From Flavobacteriales bacterium UBA6051 (lineage in GTDB: Bacteria > Bacteroidota > Bacteroidia > Flavobacteriales_D > Crocinitomicaceae), in contig DIYP01000017.1 of assembly GCA_002427735.1 (NCBI GenBank), forward strand, positions 1-64,000: DNA of 64,000 nt, written 5' to 3'. Below the pieces are notes generated by a model. The model saw only the letters and a list, made by a program, of their open reading frames with translations, was not told where the DNA came from and made no database searches. Positions 28,986 through 38,272 of the stretch are shown one piece after another. Position 1 is the first letter of the stretch. The number at the start of each line of letters is the position of its first letter. The position numbers and the translations under genes were made by a program.

Positions 28986-30308
28986 ATGCGCAACATCATC
29001 TTTATCGCTTTTTCATTGCTTTACTTTAATAGTTTAGGACAAATAAAAACTATCAGGGCGCAACTATTATTTGAAAGTGACCAACACAAACTAACCAAAA
29101 CTGAACTTGATAAGTTGATGGAGGCGCTCATCCAAACTCAAGACGAAAAAATCCTTTCTGTAAATATCACTGGACATACAGATAGTCGCGGCGACAGTCT
29201 CTACAATATTGCACTCTCTCAACGCAGGACAAAATCTGTTTCTGAGTTTCTAGTGGCGAATGGCGTTTTAAAGCGACATATCCATCAAAACCATCTGGGA
29301 GAAGATAGCCCAACGGCATCTAATGCAGAAGAACTAGGACGAAGTAAAAACCGGCGCGTGAATGTTGTCATCTCCTATATGCAAAACAATGATCAGAAAG
29401 ATGAAATAACTCCCAACGTGATTGACGAAAAGACTCCAGTAAAAATAATAGATCCATGTGATGCAGACACCATTATAACACTTCCTGAAGGTACAGTTTT
29501 GGTCATGAATAAATGCGAATTTGATCGACTGGATGGTTGCATCGAAACCATGGAATCCTTGTCTGCAAGTGATGCTATGGATGAAGGATTGACGACTATG
29601 ACCAGTGATGGGAATCCGCTCATGAGTTGTGGGATGTTTAATCTAACCATAAGTACAAGAAAGGAATGCCCTATTGTCAATTGCTTTGATAAACCTATCA
29701 AAGTGCGATTCCCTGCTCAAGTTTTCCGTGATTGTTCACAATGCGGAGATCGGGCCAGACTTTTCTCACAAGCCAACAATGGCGGTTGGAGGATTCTTCG
29801 GAGTCGCGGGAATGCCCTGAATATCATAACAGTTGATGGAAAAGAGTACTATGAATACACACTGCGCTGCCCTAACTTCAAGCGAAACTGTGATTGTGCA
29901 TTTGAAGGCGAACTTAAAAAAGTCAAGTTTAAATCGGAACGTGGAAGTGTTTTGCATCATGTAAGTATTGGATACGATTGCCCCTTCTCAGTATTTAAAT
30001 ACGGAAATAGTAAAAGGAGAAACGTCGTCAAGGCAAAGCTTCCTTGCGACAGCGAAATAAGGGTAATGGCAGAAATCACAAATAAACAGGGTGAACATAA
30101 AATTGTTGATTACCCATCCCTAAACTCATTGAAAAAGCGTTATCTGTTTGCGCGCTGTAAAGACGCCTCAACAAGCGACTGGGAAGGAAAATTCTTAGGC
30201 ATTTTCAAGCTAAAAAGAAAAGGGCTTTACCGCAAATACATCATTCGTAATATTGATTTGAAAGAAAAAAATGTGACGCAAGAAATATCTGAGAATTCCA
30301 ATGGATAA
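28986..30308 (+). CDS. OmpA-family outer-membrane protein with N-terminal OmpA domain and Cys-containing C-terminal region
   Basis: 440 residues from the ATG at 28986 (MRNIIFIAFSLL, signal peptide ending SLGQ); the frame is open upstream to 28908, but those 26 residues precede a normal signal peptide. The OmpA peptidoglycan-binding domain comes first (~25-130 of the mature frame): NITGHTDSRGD, SQRRTKSVSEFLV and GRSKNRRVNVVI carry the conserved Asp and Arg that bind diaminopimelate. The remaining ~300 residues contain about a dozen cysteines (CGDRARLF, CPNFKRNCDC) and match no family I know. OmpA domains are normally C-terminal, so this order is unusual. It probably anchors an exposed or periplasmic module to the cell wall. 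Monocistronic. Confidence 0.8.
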   Translation: MRNIIFIAFSLLYFNSLGQIKTIRAQLLFESDQHKLTKTELDKLMEALIQTQDEKILSVNITGHTDSRGDSLYNIALSQRRTKSVSEFLVANGVLKRHIHQNHLGEDSPTASNAEELGRSKNRRVNVVISYMQNNDQKDEITPNVIDEKTPVKIIDPCDADTIITLPEGTVLVMNKCEFDRLDGCIETMESLSASDAMDEGLTTMTSDGNPLMSCGMFNLTISTRKECPIVNCFDKPIKVRFPAQVFRDCSQCGDRARLFSQANNGGWRILRSRGNALNIITVDGKEYYEYTLRCPNFKRNCDCAFEGELKKVKFKSERGSVLHHVSIGYDCPFSVFKYGNSKRRNVVKAKLPCDSEIRVMAEITNKQGEHKIVDYPSLNSLKKRYLFARCKDASTSDWEGKFLGIFKLKRKGLYRKYIIRNIDLKEKNVTQEISENSNG

Positions 30309-30373
30309 AGACTAAGGTAGGTCACTGGGTTTAGCGCAAAAAATGTACGACTAACTTTTGTACATTTATACCC

Positions 30374-33300
30374 TTGTCAAAAGACCTGAAAAATAGTATT
30401 TCAAAGCTCTTAAAAGAGAGCAGCCAATTCAATACCAATGATGTATTGGTGCACACAGATTTGGCGCATCCCAAGCTATTCAGGGTCGAAGGTTCATTGG
30501 AATTTTCTTTAGCTGAGTTTCCTAAAAAAATACTGCAAGAAGCGGACAAAACAATTAAAGAATCTGGAGTAAATCCTTTATGTCTCGCAGAAGAGTTTCT
30601 CGAATTAAATCTAGGTGACAAAAAAGTAAATGCCCCCATTTTCCTCACTCCTCTGAATAAGCAACTCAACAAAGTTCAGCAACTGGTCAGATTTGATCGT
30701 TTGGATGATGATTTGTTTATTAACCCATTTATATCCTTTCAACTTGATCAATTGGGAGTTAAACTGGAACAGCTTGAAAAGGGACAGATATTAGACAAAG
30801 AACACATCCTGAATCAACTCAAAGCGGCTGGATTCAACTATTCAGTTCCCGGAATTGGACTTATTGGAAGTTTTCATCATCATCGGTTTCAGGTAATCAA
30901 AGAATTGGAAGATTTATTATCCGCTGAAGTGATCTCACCACAAATTGCAGAACTACTTGGGTATGGCCAGCAACAACCGGTGGCGCTTGATCTTCCTTCC
31001 GATGTGCTTCTCCCATTTGATGTAGATCACAATGCAGTATTCTCAGAATTTTCCCAAAGAGATCTAGTCGTTCAAGGACCTCCTGGAACAGGCAAATCTC
31101 AAGTACTTTCTAATGTTGTTTCTAAACTTCTAGCATCAGGACACACCAGTATTTTCATTTCGGAAAAGAGAGCTGCGTTAGAGGTGATCTGTAAAAAACT
31201 GAGTGTTTTTGGTCTGGACAAACTATGCTTTATTGCCACCTCTGATAGCTTGAGTCACACTTTTTTGCAAGAGCTTAAATCGACATGGGATTACTTAGAA
31301 AATTACCAGTCAATTCCCATTAACAATATGCGGCTCTCGGAGCAGTACGTTGATAACTTACAAATGACATTGGATTTGTTGACTCAAGATAAGTTGATCG
31401 GAGGAGTTTCTTTTCATGAATTCAAAGCACTCAGCTCCAGCAAGCAAATCGAAAAAGGAACCTATAATGGAAGTGTTCCAAGCATTCCAGATTTTCAATT
31501 ACAAAAGAAAATACTGGAGCAGATCTATGCGAATAACCTGCACGAACTGTTAGGTTCAATGAAGAGCACGACTGTTCATCGGGAAGATTTTGATCAGCTC
31601 GATCTACAAATTGACCATTGGATTGAACAACTGCAGCAACTCGGTAAACTATTCGAACTACGCACTTGGGGCGACCTAACCCTTGCTATGAAGGAAGCTT
31701 TGCAATGCCAAATTTTCGAAAATGACCTTTATAAAAAATATGCTGCTGTTTTTCGGCCCAACAGTCGCGCGCAAAAACGATTTATTAGTTTACGCAAGAA
31801 GTACCTCGCAGCTAAAATAGATGTAGAAAGTTTAGAACAAACTCATTCTCATTGGAAGGTAATCCCCTCAGAAGAGGAAGCACAATCGATGCTTCGCAAT
31901 TTAGAATCCGGTGGTTTATTGCGGAAACGAAAAGCGCGTAAACGATGGAATCAAATTTCATTCTTACCATTCGAAGATGCATTGGAAACGCTTCACGCTA
32001 GGCTTCAAGAAATCAAAAAAATAAAGGCTTTATCTCAAATAAAGATTAAATTTTGCGACTTAGGAATAGAAGATGTCGAGAATGATGTCCCTCTAATTCA
32101 ACAAACGTTGCTTCTTTTTTCTCAAGATCAATGGCATTTATTGGAACGTATCCCAGCGGAAAAAAGAAGTTTATTGACCAACTCACATGGCGACATAAAT
32201 AATTTATATCAGGACTTAAAAACGCACTTTTCGTTTAACGAGGACCTTGCATTGGAAACTTACCTCACGCTACTCAAAAAACGATTTGGAGACATACTAT
32301 CATTGCGAAAAGCGATATCGAAACTGAGCAAAGATCAATTATCACTCCTCTCCATTTGCGAGTCATTTGCTTCCTATGAGTTGGTAATTCTCAACAGTCA
32401 CTGGGTCCAATTCAAAGAACACTTTCCAGCATTTGCTCAATTCTCAGTGCAGCAATTATATGACAAAGTCAATAATATTATTGAATCACAAGATGCTGAA
32501 GCCCAAATGTTCGCAAGATCTATTCAAAATGATCTATATCTGCGTTTCCAAGCGTATCATGAATTACTAAACACACCTGCTCGAAAGTTAAGTGAGAAGC
32601 AAAAAGCGTTGAAGGCAGAACTGCGAAAAGGTAAATCGCTCCTTGTCAAAGAGTTCGGTAAAACACGTAGTCACCCGACTTTACGTGAGTTGTTTAATTC
32701 GGAAGCGCGTAAATGGATTCAATTGCTTAAACCAATATGGTTGAGCAACCCGACTCAATTGGCCAAGTGTTTTCCAATGGAGGAACATATGTTCGATGTT
32801 GCCATTTTCGATGAGGCTAGTCAGATTCCATTACAAAATGCCCTGGGAGCCATTCAACGAAGTCGGCGAGTTTTAATAGCTGGTGATGAACACCAAATGG
32901 GGCCATCCAACTATTTTAAAACGGGTAGCACTGATGTTGTAGATTTGTTGCATCAGGCAAACTATCATTGGAAAAGGGTTGCGCTTAATCATCATTACCG
33001 AAGTCAACATCCCGATCTGATTGCCTTCTCCAATCGGCATTTTTATGAAGGGAAGTTAGCGGCATTTCCTGCTGCAAAAAGTGAAACTCCTATTATACAT
33101 CACTATCTGAAGAACGGTATTTTCACTGATAGTAAAAATGAGCATGAAGCAAAAATGGTAGCATCGCATATCGAAAGCTATTTAGGAAAATCACATTCGA
33201 TCGGAGTAGTGGCTTTTTCAGAAGAACAATTGACTTGTATTCAAGACCATTTATCACCAAAAGCTAAACAGCATTTCTCCCAACTCCAAGGAGAACACTT

Positions 33301-33733
33301 AAGTTTCTTTAAATCATTGGAGAATGTTCAAGGTGATGAATGCGACCATCTCATCATTAGTTTTGGATATGCAAAAAATGAAGATGGTGAGTTTCACATG
33401 CGCTTTGGCCCAATGAATACGGCAAATGGAAGAAAGAGACTTAATGTGCTTCTAACAAGAGCTATCAAAAGTATTCACTTTTTCTGTTCCGTTCAATCAA
33501 GTGATTTTAAATTAAGCGATAATGAATCAGTCAATTTATTGCGACAATGGATTTCATGGTCTGAGCATTACACTCCTAAAAATGAATTCTTGTTTCCTTT
33601 TGGGATTCAACCCGATCAACACACTACTTCGCTCAACTTTGATCGAATTCATGAAAAATTGCCTACAGCTCAAGAACTGGTTACACTGCAACGAGTCCTA
33701 CTTTCAAGAAACTGGGCAATTACATACAATTAA
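30374..33733 (+). CDS. Superfamily 1 helicase/AAA protein (Upf1/DUF4011-like), 1119 aa
   Basis: Walker A GPPGTGKS at 235-242 and Walker B IFDEASQ at 811-817 are separated by ~570 residues of helical, partly coiled-coil insert. Motif III GDEHQMGPS is at 837-845, motif IV YRSQHPDL near 875, motif V LENVQGDE near 982 and motif VI RLNVLLTRA at 1022-1030. This is the layout of DUF4011-type SF1 helicases. The N-terminal 200 residues match their accessory domain. No C-terminal nuclease (PD-(D/E)xK or PLD) motif is visible. The start is TTG at 30374: no ATG exists between the in-frame stop at 30332 and it, and a weak TAnnTTTG-like box (30352-30360) lies just upstream, giving a very short leader. Role in nucleic-acid remodelling; defence or repair is possible but unproven. 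Confidence 0.82.
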   Translation: MSKDLKNSISKLLKESSQFNTNDVLVHTDLAHPKLFRVEGSLEFSLAEFPKKILQEADKTIKESGVNPLCLAEEFLELNLGDKKVNAPIFLTPLNKQLNKVQQLVRFDRLDDDLFINPFISFQLDQLGVKLEQLEKGQILDKEHILNQLKAAGFNYSVPGIGLIGSFHHHRFQVIKELEDLLSAEVISPQIAELLGYGQQQPVALDLPSDVLLPFDVDHNAVFSEFSQRDLVVQGPPGTGKSQVLSNVVSKLLASGHTSIFISEKRAALEVICKKLSVFGLDKLCFIATSDSLSHTFLQELKSTWDYLENYQSIPINNMRLSEQYVDNLQMTLDLLTQDKLIGGVSFHEFKALSSSKQIEKGTYNGSVPSIPDFQLQKKILEQIYANNLHELLGSMKSTTVHREDFDQLDLQIDHWIEQLQQLGKLFELRTWGDLTLAMKEALQCQIFENDLYKKYAAVFRPNSRAQKRFISLRKKYLAAKIDVESLEQTHSHWKVIPSEEEAQSMLRNLESGGLLRKRKARKRWNQISFLPFEDALETLHARLQEIKKIKALSQIKIKFCDLGIEDVENDVPLIQQTLLLFSQDQWHLLERIPAEKRSLLTNSHGDINNLYQDLKTHFSFNEDLALETYLTLLKKRFGDILSLRKAISKLSKDQLSLLSICESFASYELVILNSHWVQFKEHFPAFAQFSVQQLYDKVNNIIESQDAEAQMFARSIQNDLYLRFQAYHELLNTPARKLSEKQKALKAELRKGKSLLVKEFGKTRSHPTLRELFNSEARKWIQLLKPIWLSNPTQLAKCFPMEEHMFDVAIFDEASQIPLQNALGAIQRSRRVLIAGDEHQMGPSNYFKTGSTDVVDLLHQANYHWKRVALNHHYRSQHPDLIAFSNRHFYEGKLAAFPAAKSETPIIHHYLKNGIFTDSKNEHEAKMVASHIESYLGKSHSIGVVAFSEEQLTCIQDHLSPKAKQHFSQLQGEHLSFFKSLENVQGDECDHLIISFGYAKNEDGEFHMRFGPMNTANGRKRLNVLLTRAIKSIHFFCSVQSSDFKLSDNESVNLLRQWISWSEHYTPKNEFLFPFGIQPDQHTTSLNFDRIHEKLPTAQELVTLQRVLLSRNWAITYN

Positions 33734-33747
33734 ACTTAACTGACACA

Positions 33748-34662
33748 ATGAAAATTGAAGAACTAGGAGAAAAGAACAGAGCCATTCCGGGTTGGATTCG
33801 ATTTCTCGTTGCTGCGCCATTGATTGGTATTGCGTCTTATTGGGTTTTTGATTATAGAGGGATTTATAGATGGTTGGCTGAACTACAACTTTCACTGTTC
33901 GATGAATACCATGTATTTCTGTCCGCCATCTTAACTTACCTCATTTGTCTCGTTCCTGTTTTCCCGATATTTCGATTACTTCGTCGCCGATATAATCAAC
34001 CTCTGGAACCTAAACCAATTGGGCGTTTTAAATTGCTTGAACAACACTTTCCGACTTTATACAAGTATGTTTTGGTCACTGGGATTGTTGCTGTGATGGC
34101 TTTTATTTCTGGAGCTTACTTGTTCGTAACTGCAAGCATGAATGCTAATCTATCGGAAATTGACATGTCCGAAATTAGAAATAGCGAAGTCTCTAACTAT
34201 CATGTTCGTTTCGAAGCAGTTCTCATTGACAGAGATGCAGAGGGTATGATAGAAAAAAACGGAGGTGCTACAATCTCCAGAGTCTACGTTCCCGCATATC
34301 AAAACCCGCTTGAGTCTCGACTAGTCGATCATTACTGTATTGTGGAATTCAATGAGAAGGTTTACAATGAACTCCGCGATAAAAGTGGTAAAGTTGAGTT
34401 ATTCGGTGTGCTCTCAAAAAATGCTCTTCCTGGGCTTGTTAGAACTGAAATGCAGGATGAACTAGCTGATGAATACTGGGTCTTGAATTATGGTCACAAC
34501 CCAAAGACTGATCAAACTGCTGGTTACATTCTTGTAATAATTGCAATTATTTGCGGAATTCTGTTTTACTTTTTGAGAATTAGTGCATTAAGAAAAGTGG
34601 ATGTATATATAGAATCATCCTTTGATCATAAGAAACCAACCGCAAATACGAAGGAATTATGA
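33748..34662 (+). CDS. Four-helix membrane protein of unknown function, coupled to helicase
   Basis: 304 residues. Hydrophobic segments lie at ~18-36, 58-78, 107-130 and 262-282; the ~130-residue stretch between the third and fourth should sit on the far side of the membrane. That stretch is beta-rich and polar (VRFEAVLIDRD, ISRVYVPAYQNPLESR, GKVELFGVLSK). I recognise no family. The gene starts 14 nt after the helicase stop, so co-expression is likely. The C-terminal tail ends in a Lys-rich polar sequence. It could be a membrane sensor or anchor partnered with the helicase, but no motif shows this. Confidence 0.7.
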   Translation: MKIEELGEKNRAIPGWIRFLVAAPLIGIASYWVFDYRGIYRWLAELQLSLFDEYHVFLSAILTYLICLVPVFPIFRLLRRRYNQPLEPKPIGRFKLLEQHFPTLYKYVLVTGIVAVMAFISGAYLFVTASMNANLSEIDMSEIRNSEVSNYHVRFEAVLIDRDAEGMIEKNGGATISRVYVPAYQNPLESRLVDHYCIVEFNEKVYNELRDKSGKVELFGVLSKNALPGLVRTEMQDELADEYWVLNYGHNPKTDQTAGYILVIIAIICGILFYFLRISALRKVDVYIESSFDHKKPTANTKEL

Positions 34663-34711
34663 TATCATCGTTCCTAGAGCGTATATTTATAACAACTTAA
34701 ACACTTTAACT

Positions 34712-35611
34712 GTGAGTTCAATCGTTTTAGAAGTCAATTCACTATCCAAACGGTACAAGCACGTACAAGCGCTGGACAAAGCAAGTTTGACTGTGCACCA
34801 AGGTATGATCTTCGGTATTCTTGGACCCAATGGAAGCGGAAAAACAACAACTTTAGGTATTCTTTTGGGGGTACTAAATGCATCAGGAGGAAGTTTCTCA
34901 TGGTTTGGGAATGGACAAGCAGATGCTAATCGAAAGCGGATTGGAGCCTTATTAGAAACCCCTAATTTTTACCCCTATCTCAATGCTGTCAAAAACTTGC
35001 GTATTGTTGCTAAAATAAAAGGGTTGAATGAAGTTGATCAGCGCATAGAAAAAGTACTGAAGCTTGTGAACTTATGGGAGCGTCGTGAATCAAAATTTAA
35101 GACGTTTTCGTTAGGGATGAAACAACGCCTCGCCATTGCTTCTGCCTTGTTAAATGATCCTGAAGTGCTCGTTTTAGATGAGCCAACAAATGGTCTTGAC
35201 CCACAAGGTATCGCCGAAATACGCAGTTTAATTAAACAAATCGCTGAAGACGGAAAAACGATCCTTATCGCCTCTCATCAGCTGGATGAACTTGAAAAAG
35301 TGTGCACGGATGTCGTGATCCTCAAAAATGGCATTGTAATTAAGCAAAGTGCTATTGAGTATATCATTGGTGATTCTCGACAAATCATTATCGCTGCTGA
35401 GGAAATGGATAAAGTGGAGTCACTGGTTTCATCCATAGGTGGGGTTAAAATTCACAATCACGAAAACGGCAAAATAATTCTGAACGCAGATGAAAAGGTG
35501 TCCTCAAAAGACATCAATCAATTCTTCTTTGAGAAAGGAATTGTCCTCTCTGAATTGAGGGAAATAAAGAAAAGTCTTGAAGATCAGTTCCTTGAAATTA
35601 CAAAAGAATGA
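34712..35611 (+). CDS. ABC transporter ATP-binding subunit (ABC-2 exporter type)
   Basis: 299 residues from the GTG at 34712 (VSSIVLEVNSLSKRY), which aligns with family starts. The frame is open back to a TTG at 34622, but that would overlap the preceding gene by 41 nt and add an unrelated 30 residues. Walker A GPNGSGKTT, signature FSLGMKQRL, Walker B VLVLDEPTNGLDP and switch His in SHQLDELE are all intact. The C-terminal ~80 residues form the extra domain seen in CcmA/NatA-type exporters. It energises the permease encoded directly downstream, whose ATG overlaps this stop by 4 nt. Substrate unknown; lipid, peptide or drug export are the common roles. Confidence 0.92.
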   Translation: MSSIVLEVNSLSKRYKHVQALDKASLTVHQGMIFGILGPNGSGKTTTLGILLGVLNASGGSFSWFGNGQADANRKRIGALLETPNFYPYLNAVKNLRIVAKIKGLNEVDQRIEKVLKLVNLWERRESKFKTFSLGMKQRLAIASALLNDPEVLVLDEPTNGLDPQGIAEIRSLIKQIAEDGKTILIASHQLDELEKVCTDVVILKNGIVIKQSAIEYIIGDSRQIIIAAEEMDKVESLVSSIGGVKIHNHENGKIILNADEKVSSKDINQFFFEKGIVLSELREIKKSLEDQFLEITKE

Positions 35612-36390
35612 TACAGTTATTAAATATAGAGTTCTCTAAAGTAAAGAATTACACCACTTTTTGGGTATTCATTTGCCTCTACATTGTGCTTGTCCCATTA
35701 TGGTTCTTTGGATTTAGTCAATTGCCTTTACCCTTTTTTCCATCAGAAGAAGAAATGTTCGGCTTCCCAACGATCTGGAATTTTATCACCTGGATCGCCA
35801 GTTGGTGGAATTTACTGATGGGAGTACTTGTTGTCGTTATCACCTGTAATGAGATCGCTTATCGCACACAACGCCAGAACATTATTGATGGAATGAACCG
35901 AAGGCAAATGATCTTGTCAAAGTTTTACCTGATTACCGCACTGGGATTATTTGCAACCCTTTATACATTCATGGTAGGGTTGGTTTTTGGTATCAGCACT
36001 TCTGGGTTTTCGGAAATGTTCTCAGGCACCAAATATATCGGTGTTTATTTTGTGCAAACACTGGGTTACTTTGCTTTTGCATTTATGTTTGCTGTTCTCG
36101 TTAAACGCCCTGCCCTATCCATCATATTGTACATCGTTTGTTTCATATTCAGTATGTTTCTTCCTCTGATGCTTGGTGAGGTTTCAGCTCAGTTCATGCC
36201 GTTGAATTCTATTCAACAGCTTACGCCTTTCCCATTTTTTCAGGAGCAAATGGCATTCATTGCTGAGCAAGACCCTAACTTTGAAACTCCATTTACGCTC
36301 ACACAGACAGTTCGATCGCTTGTTGCGCTTGGATGGACCACCGTTTTCTTTTTGATCGGCTACTTTGTTGTAAGGCGCAGAGATTTGTAG
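35608..36390 (+). CDS. ABC-2 type transporter permease
   Basis: 260 residues with six hydrophobic segments (first ~18-38, last ~235-255), the normal topology of an ABC-2 permease. The periplasmic loop between TM1 and TM2 is short, and a helix with TQRQNIIDGMNRRQMI on the cytoplasmic side is the coupling region that contacts the ATPase. It ends in Arg-rich VVRRRDL. It is translationally coupled to the ATPase gene through an ATGA overlap. Together they form a simple two-gene exporter; the direction (export) is family knowledge, the cargo is not known. It could export a product related to the upstream membrane protein, but gene order is the only hint. Confidence 0.88.
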   Translation: MIQLLNIEFSKVKNYTTFWVFICLYIVLVPLWFFGFSQLPLPFFPSEEEMFGFPTIWNFITWIASWWNLLMGVLVVVITCNEIAYRTQRQNIIDGMNRRQMILSKFYLITALGLFATLYTFMVGLVFGISTSGFSEMFSGTKYIGVYFVQTLGYFAFAFMFAVLVKRPALSIILYIVCFIFSMFLPLMLGEVSAQFMPLNSIQQLTPFPFFQEQMAFIAEQDPNFETPFTLTQTVRSLVALGWTTVFFLIGYFVVRRRDL

Positions 36391-36475
36391 CAACCTTAGC
36401 TAACAAACTGTGAACCCACGTTTTATTGGGGATTAAAAAATTTATTTGGTAAATTTATAATCTAGACTAAAACGT

Positions 36476-38260
36476 ATGAAACACTTTACTCTCCTCCTTG
36501 TGACAGCTCTTGCATCTGTATCTTTTGCGCAAGATGAACGAATAATCCATGATGAAGAAGTACTTCCCCGTTATCTTACAGATGCGGAAAAGCGCATGAT
36601 GGATAACTATTATGGCACGTACCAATTTGGACCAAAAGGAATTGAAAATCCACCAACTGGAAACTTGCGCTGTGCCGCGGAATGGGAAGAAGTGCAAACA
36701 CTTGTAATTACCTGGACGAATGACTTCAACTCTATTCAGACACAAATTGTTGATGCCGCACAGGAAGAATGTCGAGTATTGATTGCATGCAACGATTCTA
36801 ATTCAGTTAAAACAACACTTCTGGGGAACGGTGTTCCAGATGTTAATCTTGATTTTATTGAAGTACCCTATAATAGTATTTGGATTCGTGATTATGGCGC
36901 TAACACCATATACAAAGATGATGTGGACTCTCTGCTTCTTGTTGACTGGATTTATAACCGACCTCGACCCAATGACGATGTGATGCCTGAAGAACATGCT
37001 GCATGGCATGGACTTCCATTATATACTACTACTCAATCTCCTACCGACCTTGTTAACACAGGTGGAAACTGGATGAGTGATGGACTAGGAACAGCTTTCG
37101 CATCAGAGCTTATTTTGGAAGAAAACGAACCAGGCAACCCTTATCAAGTATCTGTAAAAGACGAAGGGGAAATTGATGCAATCGTGAATGATTTCATGGG
37201 CATTTCGCGTTACATTAAGATGCCTATTTTACCGTACGATGGTATTCATCATATTGACATGCACATGAAACTATTGGATGAGGAACGTCTACTGGTAAGT
37301 GAATACCCTACTGGCGTTGCTGATGGGCCTCAAATTGAGGCGAATATGCAATATGTCCTGTCAAATTATAACTCTGCTTTTGGAACACCTTATGAGCTTG
37401 TTCGTATCACTGTTCCGCCATCTCTAGGAGGAAACTATCCAGATAACAATGGCTTCTATCGCACTTATGCAAACAACATCTTTATCAATGGTACTGTTTT
37501 AGTGCCAACGTATCGAGAACAATACGATACAACGGCTTTGCGTACGCTGCAGGAAGCACTGCCAGGATACAATATTGTTGGAATTGACGTGGACAATACT
37601 GGTCAGAATTTGATTTCTCTGAGTGGAGCTATTCACTGTATTACACACACCATTGGTGTTGAAAACCCATTACAAATTGTTCATCAGCCGCTCAATGATA
37701 CCTATGATGATATCAACCCTTATTGGATAAGCGCTGAAATCAAGCACATTTCTAATATTGCCAGTGCAACACTGTACTACAGCACAACTCCGGGTGGACC
37801 TTATACGGCTATACCGATGGCATATGCGGGTAGCGGTAGTAACTGGACAGCTAACATTCCCGCTCAAGCTGTTGGAACGACGGTTTATTATTACATTGAG
37901 GGTAATTCAGTAAGTGGAAAAACACAAGTGCGCCCAATTGTCGCTCCTGCTGGATATTGGCATTTTGATGTACTAGACGGACTGGGCTTAGATGAACTTT
38001 CTACTGTTGAGATGGCAGACATCTTCCCTAACCCTGCTTCTGCAATTACGTGTATCCCTGTCAATGCGGCTAATGCATCGGAAGGACGTATTACACTCCG
38101 TGATATTACGGGTAAACTGATTGATACCATTCATTCAGGAACGATTCCAGAAGGTGAATCAAAATACTTCATTCAAGCCAATGAATATGCTTCTGGCTCC
38201 TATATGGTCGTGATTGAAACAGCGAATGCAAGCGTTGCTAAGAAATTGATGATTCGATAG
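36476..38260 (+). CDS. Secreted Porphyromonas-type peptidylarginine/agmatine deiminase with T9SS domain
   Basis: 594 residues. The signal peptide ends VSFAQ (1-19). The deiminase domain spans ~60-395: WIRDYG with Asp139, GIHHIDMHMK with His258/259, and SGAIHCITH with the nucleophile Cys388, the complete guanidino-group-modifying triad. An Ig-like or beta-sandwich module (~400-500) follows, then a type A T9SS sorting domain (FPNPASAITC ... KKLMIR). The combination of signal, deiminase, Ig-like module and sorting domain is that of the exported PPAD, which turns C-terminal peptidyl-arginine into citrulline. Whether this enzyme acts on peptides or on free agmatine cannot be decided here; export favours peptides. 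Confidence 0.9.
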   Translation: MKHFTLLLVTALASVSFAQDERIIHDEEVLPRYLTDAEKRMMDNYYGTYQFGPKGIENPPTGNLRCAAEWEEVQTLVITWTNDFNSIQTQIVDAAQEECRVLIACNDSNSVKTTLLGNGVPDVNLDFIEVPYNSIWIRDYGANTIYKDDVDSLLLVDWIYNRPRPNDDVMPEEHAAWHGLPLYTTTQSPTDLVNTGGNWMSDGLGTAFASELILEENEPGNPYQVSVKDEGEIDAIVNDFMGISRYIKMPILPYDGIHHIDMHMKLLDEERLLVSEYPTGVADGPQIEANMQYVLSNYNSAFGTPYELVRITVPPSLGGNYPDNNGFYRTYANNIFINGTVLVPTYREQYDTTALRTLQEALPGYNIVGIDVDNTGQNLISLSGAIHCITHTIGVENPLQIVHQPLNDTYDDINPYWISAEIKHISNIASATLYYSTTPGGPYTAIPMAYAGSGSNWTANIPAQAVGTTVYYYIEGNSVSGKTQVRPIVAPAGYWHFDVLDGLGLDELSTVEMADIFPNPASAITCIPVNAANASEGRITLRDITGKLIDTIHSGTIPEGESKYFIQANEYASGSYMVVIETANASVAKKLMIR

Positions 38261-38272
38261 TCTTTTCTTGTC

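Noticed and set aside
30374..33733. Helicase as part of a CRISPR or restriction system
   Set aside because: No nuclease, methylase, cas-like gene or repeat array is visible in the window.
34622..34711. Longer start for the ABC ATPase
   Set aside because: It would overlap the preceding membrane-protein gene; the GTG at 34712 aligns with family N-termini.
36391..36475. Hairpin CCCA...TGGG after the ABC permease as a terminator
   Set aside because: Only four to five base pairs with a long loop and an A-rich rather than T-rich tail.
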